64,000 nucleotides of DNA from Spirosoma arboris (GCF_009754945.1 NZ_WPIN01000005.1:1-64000), one strand, 5' to 3'; positions 15,974 through 26,364 are shown, counted from the first letter of the stretch. The notes: generated by a model from the letters alone, not told the origin. Numbers and translations are program-made.

Positions 15974-18970
15974 ATGAAATATGTTACGTTTACGTGGCTG
16001 ATTGCCTGTATGACGACGCTTTGTGTATCCATGTCATGGGCACAATCTGTCGTCATATCCGGGCAAGTAAATGGCGCGGGCGATAAGGCTCCCCTACCAG
16101 GTACCACCGTATCACTTAAGGGTACCACCATCGGTACTGCAACTGATGCTTCTGGGAATTATCGGATCTCGGTTCCCAATCCGGCGAATGCGACCCTGGT
16201 CTTTTCGTCAGTGGGCTTTTTAAGCCAGGAAGTTTCTGTTGGCAGTCGATCTGTTATCAACGTGGAGTTAGCTGTCGATACACGGCAACTCAATGAGGTT
16301 GTTGTGGTTGGCTACGGCACGGTACGTAAAAGCGATTTAACCGGCTCACTCGCTCAGGTAAAAGCCAAAGAGCTCTCTTCGTTTCCGGCTCCCAACGTGT
16401 TACAGGCTTTGTCGGGTAGAGCGCCAGGGGTACAGGTGATTCAAAATACAGGTGCGCCGGGCGCATCGATTAGTGTTCGAATTCGGGGAGCAAATTCGGT
16501 TCAGGGAAGTAATGAGCCCTTGTATGTGATTGATGGTTTTCCTATTGCGGGCAGCAGTCCATCTATTTTGAACAACAACGATATCGAGTCGATCGAAATT
16601 CTCAAAGATGCCTCTGCTACCGCTATCTATGGATCGCGCGGGGCGAATGGCGTGGTTATTATCACGACTAAACAGGGCAAAGTGGGCAAAGTGCAGGTGG
16701 ACTATGAAGGCAGTTATAGCATTCAGACACTCCGGAAAAAACTGGACCTGATGAATCCGAAAGAATATGCTGCTTTTTACAATGAGCAAGCCGTGAACGA
16801 TGGAAAAGCACCCTATTTTACTCAGGCTCAGATTGACGGATTTGGGCCGGGTTATGACTGGCAGGGTCTTGTATTCCGGAAAGCGCCTATGCAAACGCAC
16901 AACCTGACGGTGAATGGGGGTACTGACAAAACACGTTTCTCCATTGGCGGGGGCCTTATGAATCAGCAGGGTATCATTGCCAATAGTGATTATAAGCGGT
17001 ATTCACTGCGCGCCAACTTTATAACCGATGTCAGCTCTAAATTCTCACTGACTTACGGGGCAACATTAAGTAAAATCACCTCCAATCGTCAGAATAACTC
17101 AGGTGGTAATCGGGGATCATCATTGATTTCGGCGGCCATTTCTGCCCCACCAACTCTGACGCCTTATAATGATGATGGGAGCTATCGGGTCCTGACAACG
17201 GCTTATCCGTTTATCTCGAATAGTATTGTCAACCCCATTAATGTTATCAATGAAACGAGTGACAAATTAGATGCGAATCGAATCCTGGCTAACGCAGCGC
17301 TAACGTTTAAGCCGTTCGAGGGACTGGCCATAAAAATTTCCGGGGGTATTGAGAACGCTGATGATCGGACGGATGCCTATCAAACAACCAAGCTAATTAA
17401 CTCCCTGGGTAATGCCAGTGTAGGCGTTTCGCGGACAACCAGTTTGCTCAGTGAAAATACCGTTAGCTATAACAAAATAATTGGCCAGAAACATAGTCTG
17501 GCAGCTGTAGCCGGGTTTACGTATCAGGATTTTCTCAGTACCTCCCTGAGTGGTTCGGGTACAGGTTTTCTAAGCAACGTTCCCCAGACTTATAATCTGG
17601 GATCGGCCAGTACGCCCGGAATTCCCGGTTCGAGTTATGGCTATAGCACCTTACTATCGTATTTGGGTCGGGTAAATTACAGCTTTAATAACCGTTACCT
17701 GGCCACCGTTAGCTTCCGGGCCGACGGCTCATCGAAATATTCGACTGGCAACAAATGGGGGTATTTCCCATCCGGCGCATTAGCCTGGCGGGTGTCAGAA
17801 GAACCGTTCATGAAGAACGTATCCTTTCTGTCTGATCTAAAATTACGGGCTAGTTGGGGGCTATCGGGCAGTCAGGCGATTAATGCCTACGCAACGCTCA
17901 ACATGCTCTCATCGGGTAAAACGGTTTTCGACGATGCACTCTACAATACATTTGCCCCGAGCACTACTCTGCCCGGAAATCTGAAATGGGAAACTACCGA
18001 ACAAACGGATGCGGGGGCTGATATTTCCTTTTTTAATAATCGCCTGCATTTAACGGCTGATTATTACGTAAAAAATACCCGAGATCTGCTTAATACGGTC
18101 CAACTACCCAGTTCGTTTGGGTACACTACCACGATCCGTAATGTCGGTCAGATTCAGAATAAAGGACTTGAATTTTCGGTAGATGGACGGGTAATTGACA
18201 AAGCTGTTAAGTGGGATGTTTCGGCCAATATTGCGTTTAACCGCAGCAAAGTCATTAAGCTCTATAATGGGCAGGATATTCTGGGCGGCAATTTTAATGT
18301 TACGTTGATCTCGGATGCGGCCAATCTGCTCCGACAAGGCTTGCCCGTCGGTGTGTTTTATGGCTACGTTGAGAAAGGCTATTCCGATAAAGGGCAAGTC
18401 GTTTATCAGGACTTAAATGGCGACGGTGTAATCAATCAGAATGATAAAACCGTTATTGGCAACCCCAACCCAAAGTTTATTTACGGCTTCAATTCGTCCG
18501 TGTCATTCAAGGGACTGGAACTGTCGATTTTTATTCAGGGTGTTCAGGGGAACGACCTGGCAAATCTTAGTGCCATTGGCAATACGCTCGATTACAATTA
18601 CGGCTTAAACATGCCCCGTGAGGTATACCTCAACCATTGGACGCCTACGCACACCGACGCGAAGTACCCAATTATTTCGAGCAAAAACTCCTATAACTTC
18701 TCGAACCGGAATATAGAAAATGGTTCGTTCATGCGGCTCCGGAACATTCAGTTAGCCTACACACTGCCCATAAAACAGTGGGGGCTTAGTGATTTGCGCA
18801 AAGTGCAAATTTATGCCAGTGGGCAAAACCTGCTAACCATAACCAAATATTCCTGGTGGGACCCCGAAGTCAACTCAATGGGTGGCGCAAATTCCATTGG
18901 ACAGGGAATCGATTACTATACGTACCCAACCACCAAATCGGTCACGTTTGGGTTGCGAATTGGCTTCTAA
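15974..18970 (+). CDS. SusC/RagA-type TonB-linked outer membrane transporter
   Basis: The 998-aa protein has a signal peptide (1-23), a carboxypeptidase-regulatory-like beta domain (about 27-105; ISGQVNGAGDKAPLPGTTVS), the SusC signature LNEVVVVGYGTVRKSDLTGS, a plug domain (about 115-235, with IRGANSV, PLYVIDGFP and IEILKDASATAIYGSRGANG) and a beta-barrel ending in the aromatic sequence FGLRIGF. No N-terminal STN domain is present, so anti-sigma signalling is unlikely. It would import oligosaccharides captured by the following SusD protein; substrate is probably derived from xylan-type hemicellulose given the neighbouring GH10 genes. Confidence 0.95.
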   Translation: MKYVTFTWLIACMTTLCVSMSWAQSVVISGQVNGAGDKAPLPGTTVSLKGTTIGTATDASGNYRISVPNPANATLVFSSVGFLSQEVSVGSRSVINVELAVDTRQLNEVVVVGYGTVRKSDLTGSLAQVKAKELSSFPAPNVLQALSGRAPGVQVIQNTGAPGASISVRIRGANSVQGSNEPLYVIDGFPIAGSSPSILNNNDIESIEILKDASATAIYGSRGANGVVIITTKQGKVGKVQVDYEGSYSIQTLRKKLDLMNPKEYAAFYNEQAVNDGKAPYFTQAQIDGFGPGYDWQGLVFRKAPMQTHNLTVNGGTDKTRFSIGGGLMNQQGIIANSDYKRYSLRANFITDVSSKFSLTYGATLSKITSNRQNNSGGNRGSSLISAAISAPPTLTPYNDDGSYRVLTTAYPFISNSIVNPINVINETSDKLDANRILANAALTFKPFEGLAIKISGGIENADDRTDAYQTTKLINSLGNASVGVSRTTSLLSENTVSYNKIIGQKHSLAAVAGFTYQDFLSTSLSGSGTGFLSNVPQTYNLGSASTPGIPGSSYGYSTLLSYLGRVNYSFNNRYLATVSFRADGSSKYSTGNKWGYFPSGALAWRVSEEPFMKNVSFLSDLKLRASWGLSGSQAINAYATLNMLSSGKTVFDDALYNTFAPSTTLPGNLKWETTEQTDAGADISFFNNRLHLTADYYVKNTRDLLNTVQLPSSFGYTTTIRNVGQIQNKGLEFSVDGRVIDKAVKWDVSANIAFNRSKVIKLYNGQDILGGNFNVTLISDAANLLRQGLPVGVFYGYVEKGYSDKGQVVYQDLNGDGVINQNDKTVIGNPNPKFIYGFNSSVSFKGLELSIFIQGVQGNDLANLSAIGNTLDYNYGLNMPREVYLNHWTPTHTDAKYPIISSKNSYNFSNRNIENGSFMRLRNIQLAYTLPIKQWGLSDLRKVQIYASGQNLLTITKYSWWDPEVNSMGGANSIGQGIDYYTYPTTKSVTFGLRIGF

Positions 18971-18998
18971 TCATCTTAAACCAAAGCCTTGCTGAGCA

Positions 18999-20504
18999 AT
19001 GAACTTCCTAACTACTTTTTTTCATCTCTACGGTAGAGGACGGTCCGTCGTTGGACCAGGACTAGCCGGGTTGCTTATTATTTCGGTACTTTTTTCCTGT
19101 AAGGATGTACTGACAGAACAGCCCAAATCAATTGCGGTAGAAACGTTTTATAATACGACTAGTGAACTGGATGCCGCCGTAGCTGCTGTTTATAGCGGCC
19201 TGCGTAACTCGGCCAGTGGTATAGGGGGCGAATATGCGGCCCAATTGGAAGCCTACACTGATTACTGTTACGGACGGCCCGGTAGCAGCTACGCTATCCT
19301 GAGCGACTTTCAGGGACTAAATAGTACGAATATTGTTCGGGTGGGCAACATGTGGACGGTCCTATACCTCAGCGTTCGGAATGCAAATCTGGTCATTCAG
19401 AATGCGCCTAAGGCCAAAAGCGTTTCGGCTACCGACATTGCTAAATATGTAGGGGAAGCTCGCTTCCTTCGGGCACTTACCTATTTTACGCTCGTCAAAA
19501 ACTGGGGTGCAGTGCCCTTGCGTACGGAAACAAACCTGAACGAACCCAATGTGAAGCGGAGTTCCACCGACGATGTCTATCAGTTAATTATAGCCGATCT
19601 CCAGAACGCCGAAACAACCCTGCCCGATAAACCAGCTCAGTCGGGTCACCCGTCGAAATGGTCGGCGAAAACGGTTCTTGCGGATGTGTATTTCTATCAG
19701 GGTAAAAATGCCGACGCCCGCGACAAGGCTAGTGAGGTAATCCAATCGGGTAAGTATTCGCTCGTGCCCATTACGAAAACCGATGATTTGCAGAATATTT
19801 TCGGACCGGCGGTAGTAACAACAACCGAAGAGGTTTTTTACCTCAAGTACACCCGTCAGGCAGGGCAGGGAATGTATTTTGTCATGTTCCCGAACCACCC
19901 AGCCACCAAATTCGTCGGCGCAGGCGGGTTCTATGGCATCAGCTCGGATTTAACGAATTCAGTTTACGCGGCCTGGGATGACAAGGATTTGCGAAAAGGC
20001 AATTGGTACGTCTGGGATCTCGGCCTTGGAAAGACCACTACGCTTAGTAAAAAATTTATTGACCCGCTAGCACCATTTCAGGACGCATGCGGCAACGACT
20101 TTCCCATGTATCGCTACGCCGATGTGTTGTTGCTCTATGCCGAGGCCGCTAGCCGGGCGGGTACCGGACCAACCGCCGACGCTGTGGATGCGCTCAACCA
20201 GGTACACCGACGTGCCTATGGATTTAGTCCGACGGCCGTCTCCAGCGTGGATTTCAAACTAAGCGATTTTACGGCCAGTACCTTTAACGATCTGGTGTTG
20301 AAAGAACGGGGCTACGAAACCCAGCTGGAAGCAAAGCGCTGGCACGATCTAAAGCGGTTGGGCCCCGACAAACTCAAGGCCGTCATTAAAGCCGCAGTTG
20401 GTAAAGACGTAGCCGACAAGCATTTGCTTTGGCCCATTCCAACGTCGGAACTGAACTACAATACGGCGCTGGACCCCAATAAAGATCAAAATCCAGGGTA
20501 TTAA
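18999..20504 (+). CDS. SusD/RagB-family substrate-binding lipoprotein
   Basis: The 501-aa protein carries a lipobox (SVLFSCKD, Cys34) after a rather long N-region, then a SusD fold: N-terminal TPR-like helices with YVGEARFLRALTYFTLVKNW and a C-terminal segment with YRYADVLLLYAEAASRAG, ELVLKERGYETQ-like residues and KRWHDLKRLG, ending in NPGY. It sits 28 bases after susC, the classical pair forming a lid-and-barrel glycan importer in the outer membrane. Confidence 0.95.
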   Translation: MNFLTTFFHLYGRGRSVVGPGLAGLLIISVLFSCKDVLTEQPKSIAVETFYNTTSELDAAVAAVYSGLRNSASGIGGEYAAQLEAYTDYCYGRPGSSYAILSDFQGLNSTNIVRVGNMWTVLYLSVRNANLVIQNAPKAKSVSATDIAKYVGEARFLRALTYFTLVKNWGAVPLRTETNLNEPNVKRSSTDDVYQLIIADLQNAETTLPDKPAQSGHPSKWSAKTVLADVYFYQGKNADARDKASEVIQSGKYSLVPITKTDDLQNIFGPAVVTTTEEVFYLKYTRQAGQGMYFVMFPNHPATKFVGAGGFYGISSDLTNSVYAAWDDKDLRKGNWYVWDLGLGKTTTLSKKFIDPLAPFQDACGNDFPMYRYADVLLLYAEAASRAGTGPTADAVDALNQVHRRAYGFSPTAVSSVDFKLSDFTASTFNDLVLKERGYETQLEAKRWHDLKRLGPDKLKAVIKAAVGKDVADKHLLWPIPTSELNYNTALDPNKDQNPGY

Positions 20505-20506
20505 AG

Positions 20507-20602
20507 TAAGTGAAGAATGAAGAGTGAAAAGTGTAGAATAGAATTAACCAATTAGTATAAACACTACATATTCTTCACTTTTCACTCTTCATTCTTCACT
20601 TA
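20507..20602. repeat. Long inverted repeat, 34-bp arms
   Basis: Arms 20507-20540 and 20569-20602 are complementary with one mismatch and surround a 28-nt loop. Each arm is a low-complexity GTGAAGAATGAAGAG-type run. It lies between susD and the GH5-like gene and would form a strong mRNA hairpin that could attenuate or stabilise the 5' part of the operon. Confidence 0.85.
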
Positions 20603-20617
20603 ACACAAAGCTTACTC

Positions 20618-22027
20618 ATGACGCGACTGATTATTTGGCTGACAATGTTGGTCTGGGCGGGAACCTCGCAGGGGCAAAATTTCGTGCAGGTCAGCAAAAC
20701 CGACCCGCATTATTTCGCTACGTCGGATGGGAAAACCTATGTTCCCATCGGCCTAAATCTCTGCTGGCCTCGCTTCATCGACGACGAAGCCGAAGGACTG
20801 GCGAAAATGGATATGTACTTCCGTCGGTTGTCGGAAAATGGCGGGAATTATGCGCGAATCTGGCTCAGTGCTCCCTTCTGGGAAATTGAAACCCAACAGG
20901 CAGGGCAGTACGATGAACAGAAACTAAAACGATTCGACCAACTGCTAACACTAGCTCAACACTACGGTATTCACCTGAAAATTTGTCTGGAAAATTTCCG
21001 TAAACTGACCGGTTATCCAGCTATGTTTCCCGGTTCAGTGCCCTTCGATCGGCCCATTTATGCGTCGGCAAATGGTGGTCCACTAGCCGATATGAATCAG
21101 TATCTGGACAGTGAAACAGGTCGGCAATTATTTCTGAAACGAGCCAAAAAACTAGCTGAGCGCTATGCGAACCATCCCGCTATTTTCGGGTGGGAACTTT
21201 GGAACGAAATGAATTCTGTTAGTGGCAAAAATTGGGAAGAATGGACCAAAATTATGCTCGGAGAGGTGAAATCCCTGTTTCCAAATCACCTGGTGATGCA
21301 AAGCCTGGGGAGTTATGATAAAGAGTCGCAACGAGCTATCTACCAGCGAATAACATCACTGCCCGACAACGATGTAGCTCAGGTACATCGCTACATAGAC
21401 AACGGAGCCTCCTGGAAAATCTGTCAGGCACCTATGGATACATTAGCCAGCCAGGCCACGCAGGATTTGCTGAATTTTCAAACAAGCAAACCCGTGCTAG
21501 CGGCCGAAGTTGGTGCTGTTGAAGCCAACCATGCAGGCCCCTGGAAATTGTATCCCAACGACACATCGGGTACGTTACTCCACGATATTCTATTCGCACC
21601 ATTTTTTACTGGCGCTGCCGGACCGGGACACTGCTGGCACTGGGACTCGTACGTCGAAAAAAACAACCTGTGGTGGCATTTTGGCCGATTCGCTGAAGCG
21701 ATTAAGGGTTTCGATCCGGCTCAGCAGCAGGCTGTCCCCTTCACAACCTCGCTACCAAACGGATTAAGACTATACGGCCTTCGCGGAAAAACGCAAACAA
21801 TACTCTGGATTCGGGACGGGCAGAGCAATTGGCAAACTGAACTGGCGCAGGGCAAACCAGCACGTATAGTAACAAACGTAACGTTGCCTTTACGCCAATT
21901 CCCGGCCAAACGTATCGACAGCTACAATCCCTGGAAAAACCAACACGTAGCGGGCAAGGTGTCTGGTAAAAGCATTGCACTACCCGATTTCACCCGCTCC
22001 ATCATTGTTAAACTCTATACGGATTAA
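20618..22027 (+). CDS. Secreted GH5-like (clan GH-A) glycoside hydrolase
   Basis: The 469-aa protein has a signal peptide (about 1-19) and a TIM-barrel typical of GH5-related cellulase/mannanase proteins. Glu197 in GWELWNEMN fits the acid/base and Glu297 in VLAAEVGAVE the nucleophile; HCWHWDSYV lines the site. A small C-terminal beta domain follows from about residue 375. It directly precedes the GH10 gene with no gap (stop and ATG adjoin), so translation is coupled. Precise specificity (beta-mannan, beta-glucan or other) is not readable. Confidence 0.75.
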   Translation: MTRLIIWLTMLVWAGTSQGQNFVQVSKTDPHYFATSDGKTYVPIGLNLCWPRFIDDEAEGLAKMDMYFRRLSENGGNYARIWLSAPFWEIETQQAGQYDEQKLKRFDQLLTLAQHYGIHLKICLENFRKLTGYPAMFPGSVPFDRPIYASANGGPLADMNQYLDSETGRQLFLKRAKKLAERYANHPAIFGWELWNEMNSVSGKNWEEWTKIMLGEVKSLFPNHLVMQSLGSYDKESQRAIYQRITSLPDNDVAQVHRYIDNGASWKICQAPMDTLASQATQDLLNFQTSKPVLAAEVGAVEANHAGPWKLYPNDTSGTLLHDILFAPFFTGAAGPGHCWHWDSYVEKNNLWWHFGRFAEAIKGFDPAQQQAVPFTTSLPNGLRLYGLRGKTQTILWIRDGQSNWQTELAQGKPARIVTNVTLPLRQFPAKRIDSYNPWKNQHVAGKVSGKSIALPDFTRSIIVKLYTD

Positions 22028-23404
22028 ATGAAACGACTTCCTCTTTTTACACTACTGGCGTTGTCGGCACTTCAGGCGTCAGCCCAGCTTTCCGACGACT
22101 ATAAAAATCAATGGAGCGATCCGGCGGTTCAGCAACGTATTGCCGATGGCATCCGCGAAAACCGGATGGGCGCTTTTACGATTCGGTTTACCGACAAAGA
22201 AGGAAATCCGGTATCGCCCGGTGACGTATCACTGACACAGACGCGCCATGATTTCTACTTCGGGGCTAATGGGTTCATGACCAAAGGGTTTAAAAATCCG
22301 AAAGAAGATGCGCTCTATGAAGAACACTTTGCGAAGTTGTTCAACTTCGTGACCATCCCGTTTTACTGGCCCGAACTGGAGCCGGAGCCGGGCAAACTGC
22401 GATTCGGGAAAGATAGCCCATATAGTTACCGTCGCCCGGCACCCGATGTAGTGCTGGAATTTGCCCGGAAAAATAACATCACACCCAAAGGTCATACGCT
22501 CGTGTGGGACAACCCGCGCTGGTCAATTCCGGCCTGGCTACCCAAAGACGAAAAAATCATGGAGCAGAAAATCAGCAAGCGTCTCCAGGAAATCGGTGAG
22601 CGATATGGGCATGATATTCAGATCTGGGACGTGGTGAATGAAGTAACCGACCGCCACCCTGATGTGCTGATGCCTAAAGATTTTGCCTTCAAGGCGTTTA
22701 AGGAAAGCGAGCGGTTGTTCCCGAACAGTAATGTGTTTACACTCAATTTCACTACGGGTATTTGGAGCCGTAGCAACAAACGCGAATACAGTGCCGATTA
22801 TCTGCTTCTCGAAAATTTGCGGCAACGTAACGCCAAGATCAACGCCATCGGTATGCAGTTTCACAACTTCAGTGAGCCGGAATATGATCAGATTTTGAAG
22901 GGTAAAGCCATGACGCCCACTACCTTATTTAATACGCTCGACTTATACTCAGATTTCAACCTGCCGATTCACATTACTGAAATTACAGTATCTGCTTTAT
23001 CAGAAAAAGGCCCTGAATATCAGGCCGTCATGACCGAAAATTATTATAAACTGTGGTTTAGTCATCCCAAAGTAGAAGGCATCATCTGGTGGAATCTGCT
23101 GGATGGTACAGCTGCACCGGCTGCCATCAAACCCGACGGCACCATCGTTCCCGGTGAAGATAAATGGAAAGGTGGCCTGTTGAACCGCGACTTCACCAAA
23201 AAGCCTGCCTACGACGTACTAGACCGGCTGATTAACAAAGAGTGGCGCACCAACCTGACCGTTACGCCTAAAAGTGATGCCGCCAGTTATCGCGGATTTT
23301 ATGGGACGTATAAGCTGGTCACCCAGCGGAACGGAAAGAAATACGAGAAAGAAGTTCAGTTTCCCAAAAGCGGTGCCCGCACGCAAATCGTGGTGCTGGA
23401 TTGA
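22028..23404 (+). CDS. Secreted GH10-type endo-1,4-beta-xylanase, copy 1
   Basis: The 458-aa protein has a signal peptide (1-19), a short beta domain (about 48-80) and a GH10 barrel. Catalytic Glu205 in IWDVVNEVTD is the acid/base and Glu318 in HITEITVS the nucleophile; GHTLVWD (154-160 region) and WWNLLDG are further GH10 landmarks. A C-terminal beta-strand tail completes it. It begins one base after the GH5-like stop. It is a paralogue of the gene at 23705, suggesting tandem duplication. Substrate is likely xylan or a related beta-1,4-glycan. Confidence 0.85.
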   Translation: MKRLPLFTLLALSALQASAQLSDDYKNQWSDPAVQQRIADGIRENRMGAFTIRFTDKEGNPVSPGDVSLTQTRHDFYFGANGFMTKGFKNPKEDALYEEHFAKLFNFVTIPFYWPELEPEPGKLRFGKDSPYSYRRPAPDVVLEFARKNNITPKGHTLVWDNPRWSIPAWLPKDEKIMEQKISKRLQEIGERYGHDIQIWDVVNEVTDRHPDVLMPKDFAFKAFKESERLFPNSNVFTLNFTTGIWSRSNKREYSADYLLLENLRQRNAKINAIGMQFHNFSEPEYDQILKGKAMTPTTLFNTLDLYSDFNLPIHITEITVSALSEKGPEYQAVMTENYYKLWFSHPKVEGIIWWNLLDGTAAPAAIKPDGTIVPGEDKWKGGLLNRDFTKKPAYDVLDRLINKEWRTNLTVTPKSDAASYRGFYGTYKLVTQRNGKKYEKEVQFPKSGARTQIVVLD

Positions 23405-23449
23405 AAAAATTACGTAAGTAATCGCGCAGTATTAAACTGAGTTATTACC

Positions 23450-23534
23450 ATTTTGTGTGACCCCGACGGGGTCAAATATTTATAGTACTAATGACTTTCT
23501 ATAAACCTTTGACCCCGTCGGGGTCACACAAAAT
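23450..23534. repeat. Nested inverted repeat between the two GH10 genes
   Basis: Arms 23450-23476 and 23508-23534 are perfectly complementary over 27 bp, and a further 7 bp (23479-23485 with 23499-23505) pair inside. Each arm is itself a small palindrome, GACCCCGACGGGGTC. The structure may fold either as one long hairpin or as two short ones. It resembles REP/BIME-style intergenic elements and lies between co-directional genes. Confidence 0.85.
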
Positions 23535-23704
23535 GATCTAATCTAAATCTGCTTAGCTATTTAAGTAGCCAAGTAAATTTATTAACCACAGAGGCACAAA
23601 GAGCGCAGAGCTTAATCGACTTGAACTATTTTAAAACTCTGTAATTCTGCGGTTTATATACTATAATTCGGCTTAATACTCCTGAACTAATTAGCCTCTA
23701 CGTT

Positions 23705-25045
23705 ATGCGTTGTCTGAGTTTGTTTTTTCTGTTCGTTACGGTTCAAAGCCTGGCTCAATCGGCTCGCTACGATTCGTTGTGGAACGACCCGGCCATTGAA
23801 GCCCGGATTCAGCAGGGTATCGAAACCCATCGAAAGGGTGATTTTACACTGACACTAATTGATAAACAGGGTAAACCGATTCGAAAAGCGACCGTCGAAG
23901 TTCGACAGACTGGCCATCTGTTTCAGTTTGGGGCTAACATCTTTATGCTGAAAGGGTTTCCGACGGCGCCGGAAAACGAAAAATACGAGTCGTTTTTTAA
24001 ATCGATGTTCAATCTGGCTACGATTCCTTTTTACTGGAAAACGCTGGAACCTGAGCAGGGGAAACCGCGCTACACCGCTGATAGTAAACCCATTTACCGC
24101 CGACCGCCCACCGATGTCGCCCTCGACTTTTGTCGCGAAAATGGCATTACGCCACGCGGCCATACACTTGTTTGGGACGAAGCCATGTTTGGTATTCCTG
24201 ATTGGATGCCGGCCGATACATCGAAAATGCAACCGATTATCGACAGGCATATTCAGGAACTGGGCCAACGGTACGGTGAAACCATCAAAACCTGGGATGT
24301 AACGAACGAACTGCTCATTTCACGCTATAAAGTGCCCATGCCATCAGACTACGCTAGTAAGGCATTTCGAGCGGCACAAGCGTATTTCCCCAAAAGCACA
24401 CGGTTATTTATCAATGAAAATACACCCAGCTCGTGGCAGGCATATCGCCGGGAGTTTACGCCCTATTACCTGCTGATTGAAAACCTGAAACTGAAAGGTG
24501 CCCGCATTGACGGCATTGGTATGCAGTTCCATTTGTTTGAACAGCCCATGTTCGACAATACCGTGAAGGGTCTGGCGCACAGCCCTGCTGAGCTGTTTCG
24601 GGCTATGGATTTGCTTGGTGCATTCGGTGTGCCCCTGCACGTATCGGAAATTACGTTCCCGACGCTGCCGTACAACGAAACGGGTTTACAACAGCAGGCT
24701 AAAATGGCTCGTAACTTCTATCGAATCTGGTTCAGTCATCCGGCAATAGAAGCGATTATTTACTGGAACACAGTTGATGGTACGGCCGTAGCCGGTGAAG
24801 ACAAATGGAATGGAGGATTGCTCAATCGCGATTTTTCGCCCAAACCGGCTTTTACTATTCTGAACGATCTGATTAACAAAGAATGGAAAACAGCCTTCAC
24901 CACATCAATAACTGACGGCAAGCCAATCAGCTTCCGGGGCTTTTATGGCGACTATACCTTAAAAGTGACCGTTGGCAAGAAAACCATTGAAAAGACATTT
25001 AAACTGGCTAAAGGTCAACCCAGTACAGTACAACTTGAACTATAA
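23705..25045 (+). CDS. Secreted GH10-type endo-1,4-beta-xylanase, copy 2
   Basis: The 446-aa protein is a full-length paralogue of the preceding GH10 enzyme with the same order: signal peptide (1-17), beta domain, GH10 barrel and short C-terminal beta tail. Glu202 in TWDVTNELLI and Glu315 in HVSEITFP are the catalytic pair. The nucleophile strand (SEITFP) differs from the first copy (TEITVS), hinting at different subsite preference. It is separated from copy 1 by 300 bases with a strong inverted repeat, so expression may differ. Confidence 0.85.
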   Translation: MRCLSLFFLFVTVQSLAQSARYDSLWNDPAIEARIQQGIETHRKGDFTLTLIDKQGKPIRKATVEVRQTGHLFQFGANIFMLKGFPTAPENEKYESFFKSMFNLATIPFYWKTLEPEQGKPRYTADSKPIYRRPPTDVALDFCRENGITPRGHTLVWDEAMFGIPDWMPADTSKMQPIIDRHIQELGQRYGETIKTWDVTNELLISRYKVPMPSDYASKAFRAAQAYFPKSTRLFINENTPSSWQAYRREFTPYYLLIENLKLKGARIDGIGMQFHLFEQPMFDNTVKGLAHSPAELFRAMDLLGAFGVPLHVSEITFPTLPYNETGLQQQAKMARNFYRIWFSHPAIEAIIYWNTVDGTAVAGEDKWNGGLLNRDFSPKPAFTILNDLINKEWKTAFTTSITDGKPISFRGFYGDYTLKVTVGKKTIEKTFKLAKGQPSTVQLEL

Positions 25046-25148
25046 ACTGGAAAAATGAAAAGCACTTGTTGCCGGATGCCGGACCACCGGTCATTCATCG
25101 CAATGGCGTACCGCTCTTTCATTCTTTTGCTCTTTCACTCTTTGAATT

Positions 25149-26342
25149 ATGAAAATCATTGACATCCGTACGCGCTGCGTCGCTATTCCCCTCAATGCTC
25201 AACTTCGCCACAACACGGGCGTACACCCCGGCTATTTTCTGCGCACGATTCTAGAAGTTATTACCGACGAAGGCATCGTTGGGTTGGGCGAAGTAGGTGG
25301 GGGCGATCAGCGGGGAGCCTTACAAAAACTCAAACCCCGTATTGTTGGCGAAGACCCGTTTCACCTCGAAAAAATCAAGCTGAAAGTACTTCGCAGCATT
25401 TATTACATGTCGAACGCCCGACTCTATGCAGCCATTGAAATGGCCTGTCTCGATATTCAGGGCAAAGTGCTAAATCGCCCTCTGAGTGATTTGCTAGGAG
25501 GACGAGTTCGAGATAAAGTACCTTTTATCGCCTACCTGTTCTGGCGCTACGACCGTCCGGGCGATGGGAAGCACGACGAAACCGCCGAAGATATGGCCGA
25601 TTTCTGCGTCGAACTGCACGAAACGCTGGGTGTCAATTCCATGAAATTGAAGGCGGGTGTGAAAACACCGAAAGAAGAAGCGCGGGTGCTGGAGCTTTGC
25701 CGGGAGAAACTCGGCGACGATTTCGGCTTACGCATCGACCCGAACGGTCTTTGGTCGGTGCAGACTGCAGTGCAGATCGGGCGTCGGCTGGAAGACCTCA
25801 ACATCGAATATTTCGAAGATCCATCGTGGGGATTGGAAGGCAACGCGGCCGTTCGGAAACAAATACGTATTCCGATTGCTACCAACATGTATCCGGCCAA
25901 ATTCGATGATCTGGCTCCGGCCATTCGGATGGGCTCGGTCGATATTGTGTTGACTGATATTCACTATTGGGAAGGACCTCGTGGAGTGAAAGATCTGGCT
26001 GCGGTTTGTAATACGTTCAATCTGGGCGTTGCCATGCACTCCGGGGCTGAATTCGGTATCGAACTGGCGGCCATGATTCACACCGCGTCGACCATTCCCC
26101 AAATGAATTTCGCGGGCGATGCACACTACCATTACCTCACCGACGACATCATTGAAGGCGGACTGATGAAGTATGAAAATGGCTGTATCAAAGTCCCGAC
26201 GGGGCCCGGCTTAGGCGTGTCGTTGGATGAGGACAAGATGAAGCATTACGAAAAATATTACGAAGAGAAAGGCGATTACTACGCCCGTTTCCACCAGGAC
26301 CCGTACCGACCCGATTGGTTTCCGACGGTTGGTGGAATGTAA
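25149..26342 (+). CDS. Mandelate racemase/glucarate dehydratase-type enolase superfamily enzyme
   Basis: The 397-aa cytoplasmic enzyme has the superfamily capping domain (1-120) and barrel. Visible active-site residues are Lys166 and Lys168 in SMKLKAG, metal ligands Asp197 (RIDPNG), Glu223-Asp224 (FEDP) and Asn246 (ATNM), and general-base pair Asp270/His297 (DIHYWEGPRG and MHSGAEFG). The WEGPRG segment and ATNM point to the glucarate dehydratase branch. It likely dehydrates an aldonate or aldarate to a 2-keto-3-deoxy acid. Neighbouring SDR, lactonase and RraA-like genes supply the other steps. Confidence 0.85.
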   Translation: MKIIDIRTRCVAIPLNAQLRHNTGVHPGYFLRTILEVITDEGIVGLGEVGGGDQRGALQKLKPRIVGEDPFHLEKIKLKVLRSIYYMSNARLYAAIEMACLDIQGKVLNRPLSDLLGGRVRDKVPFIAYLFWRYDRPGDGKHDETAEDMADFCVELHETLGVNSMKLKAGVKTPKEEARVLELCREKLGDDFGLRIDPNGLWSVQTAVQIGRRLEDLNIEYFEDPSWGLEGNAAVRKQIRIPIATNMYPAKFDDLAPAIRMGSVDIVLTDIHYWEGPRGVKDLAAVCNTFNLGVAMHSGAEFGIELAAMIHTASTIPQMNFAGDAHYHYLTDDIIEGGLMKYENGCIKVPTGPGLGVSLDEDKMKHYEKYYEEKGDYYARFHQDPYRPDWFPTVGGM

Positions 26343-26364
26343 TTTTTCTTTCGACATGATTGAC

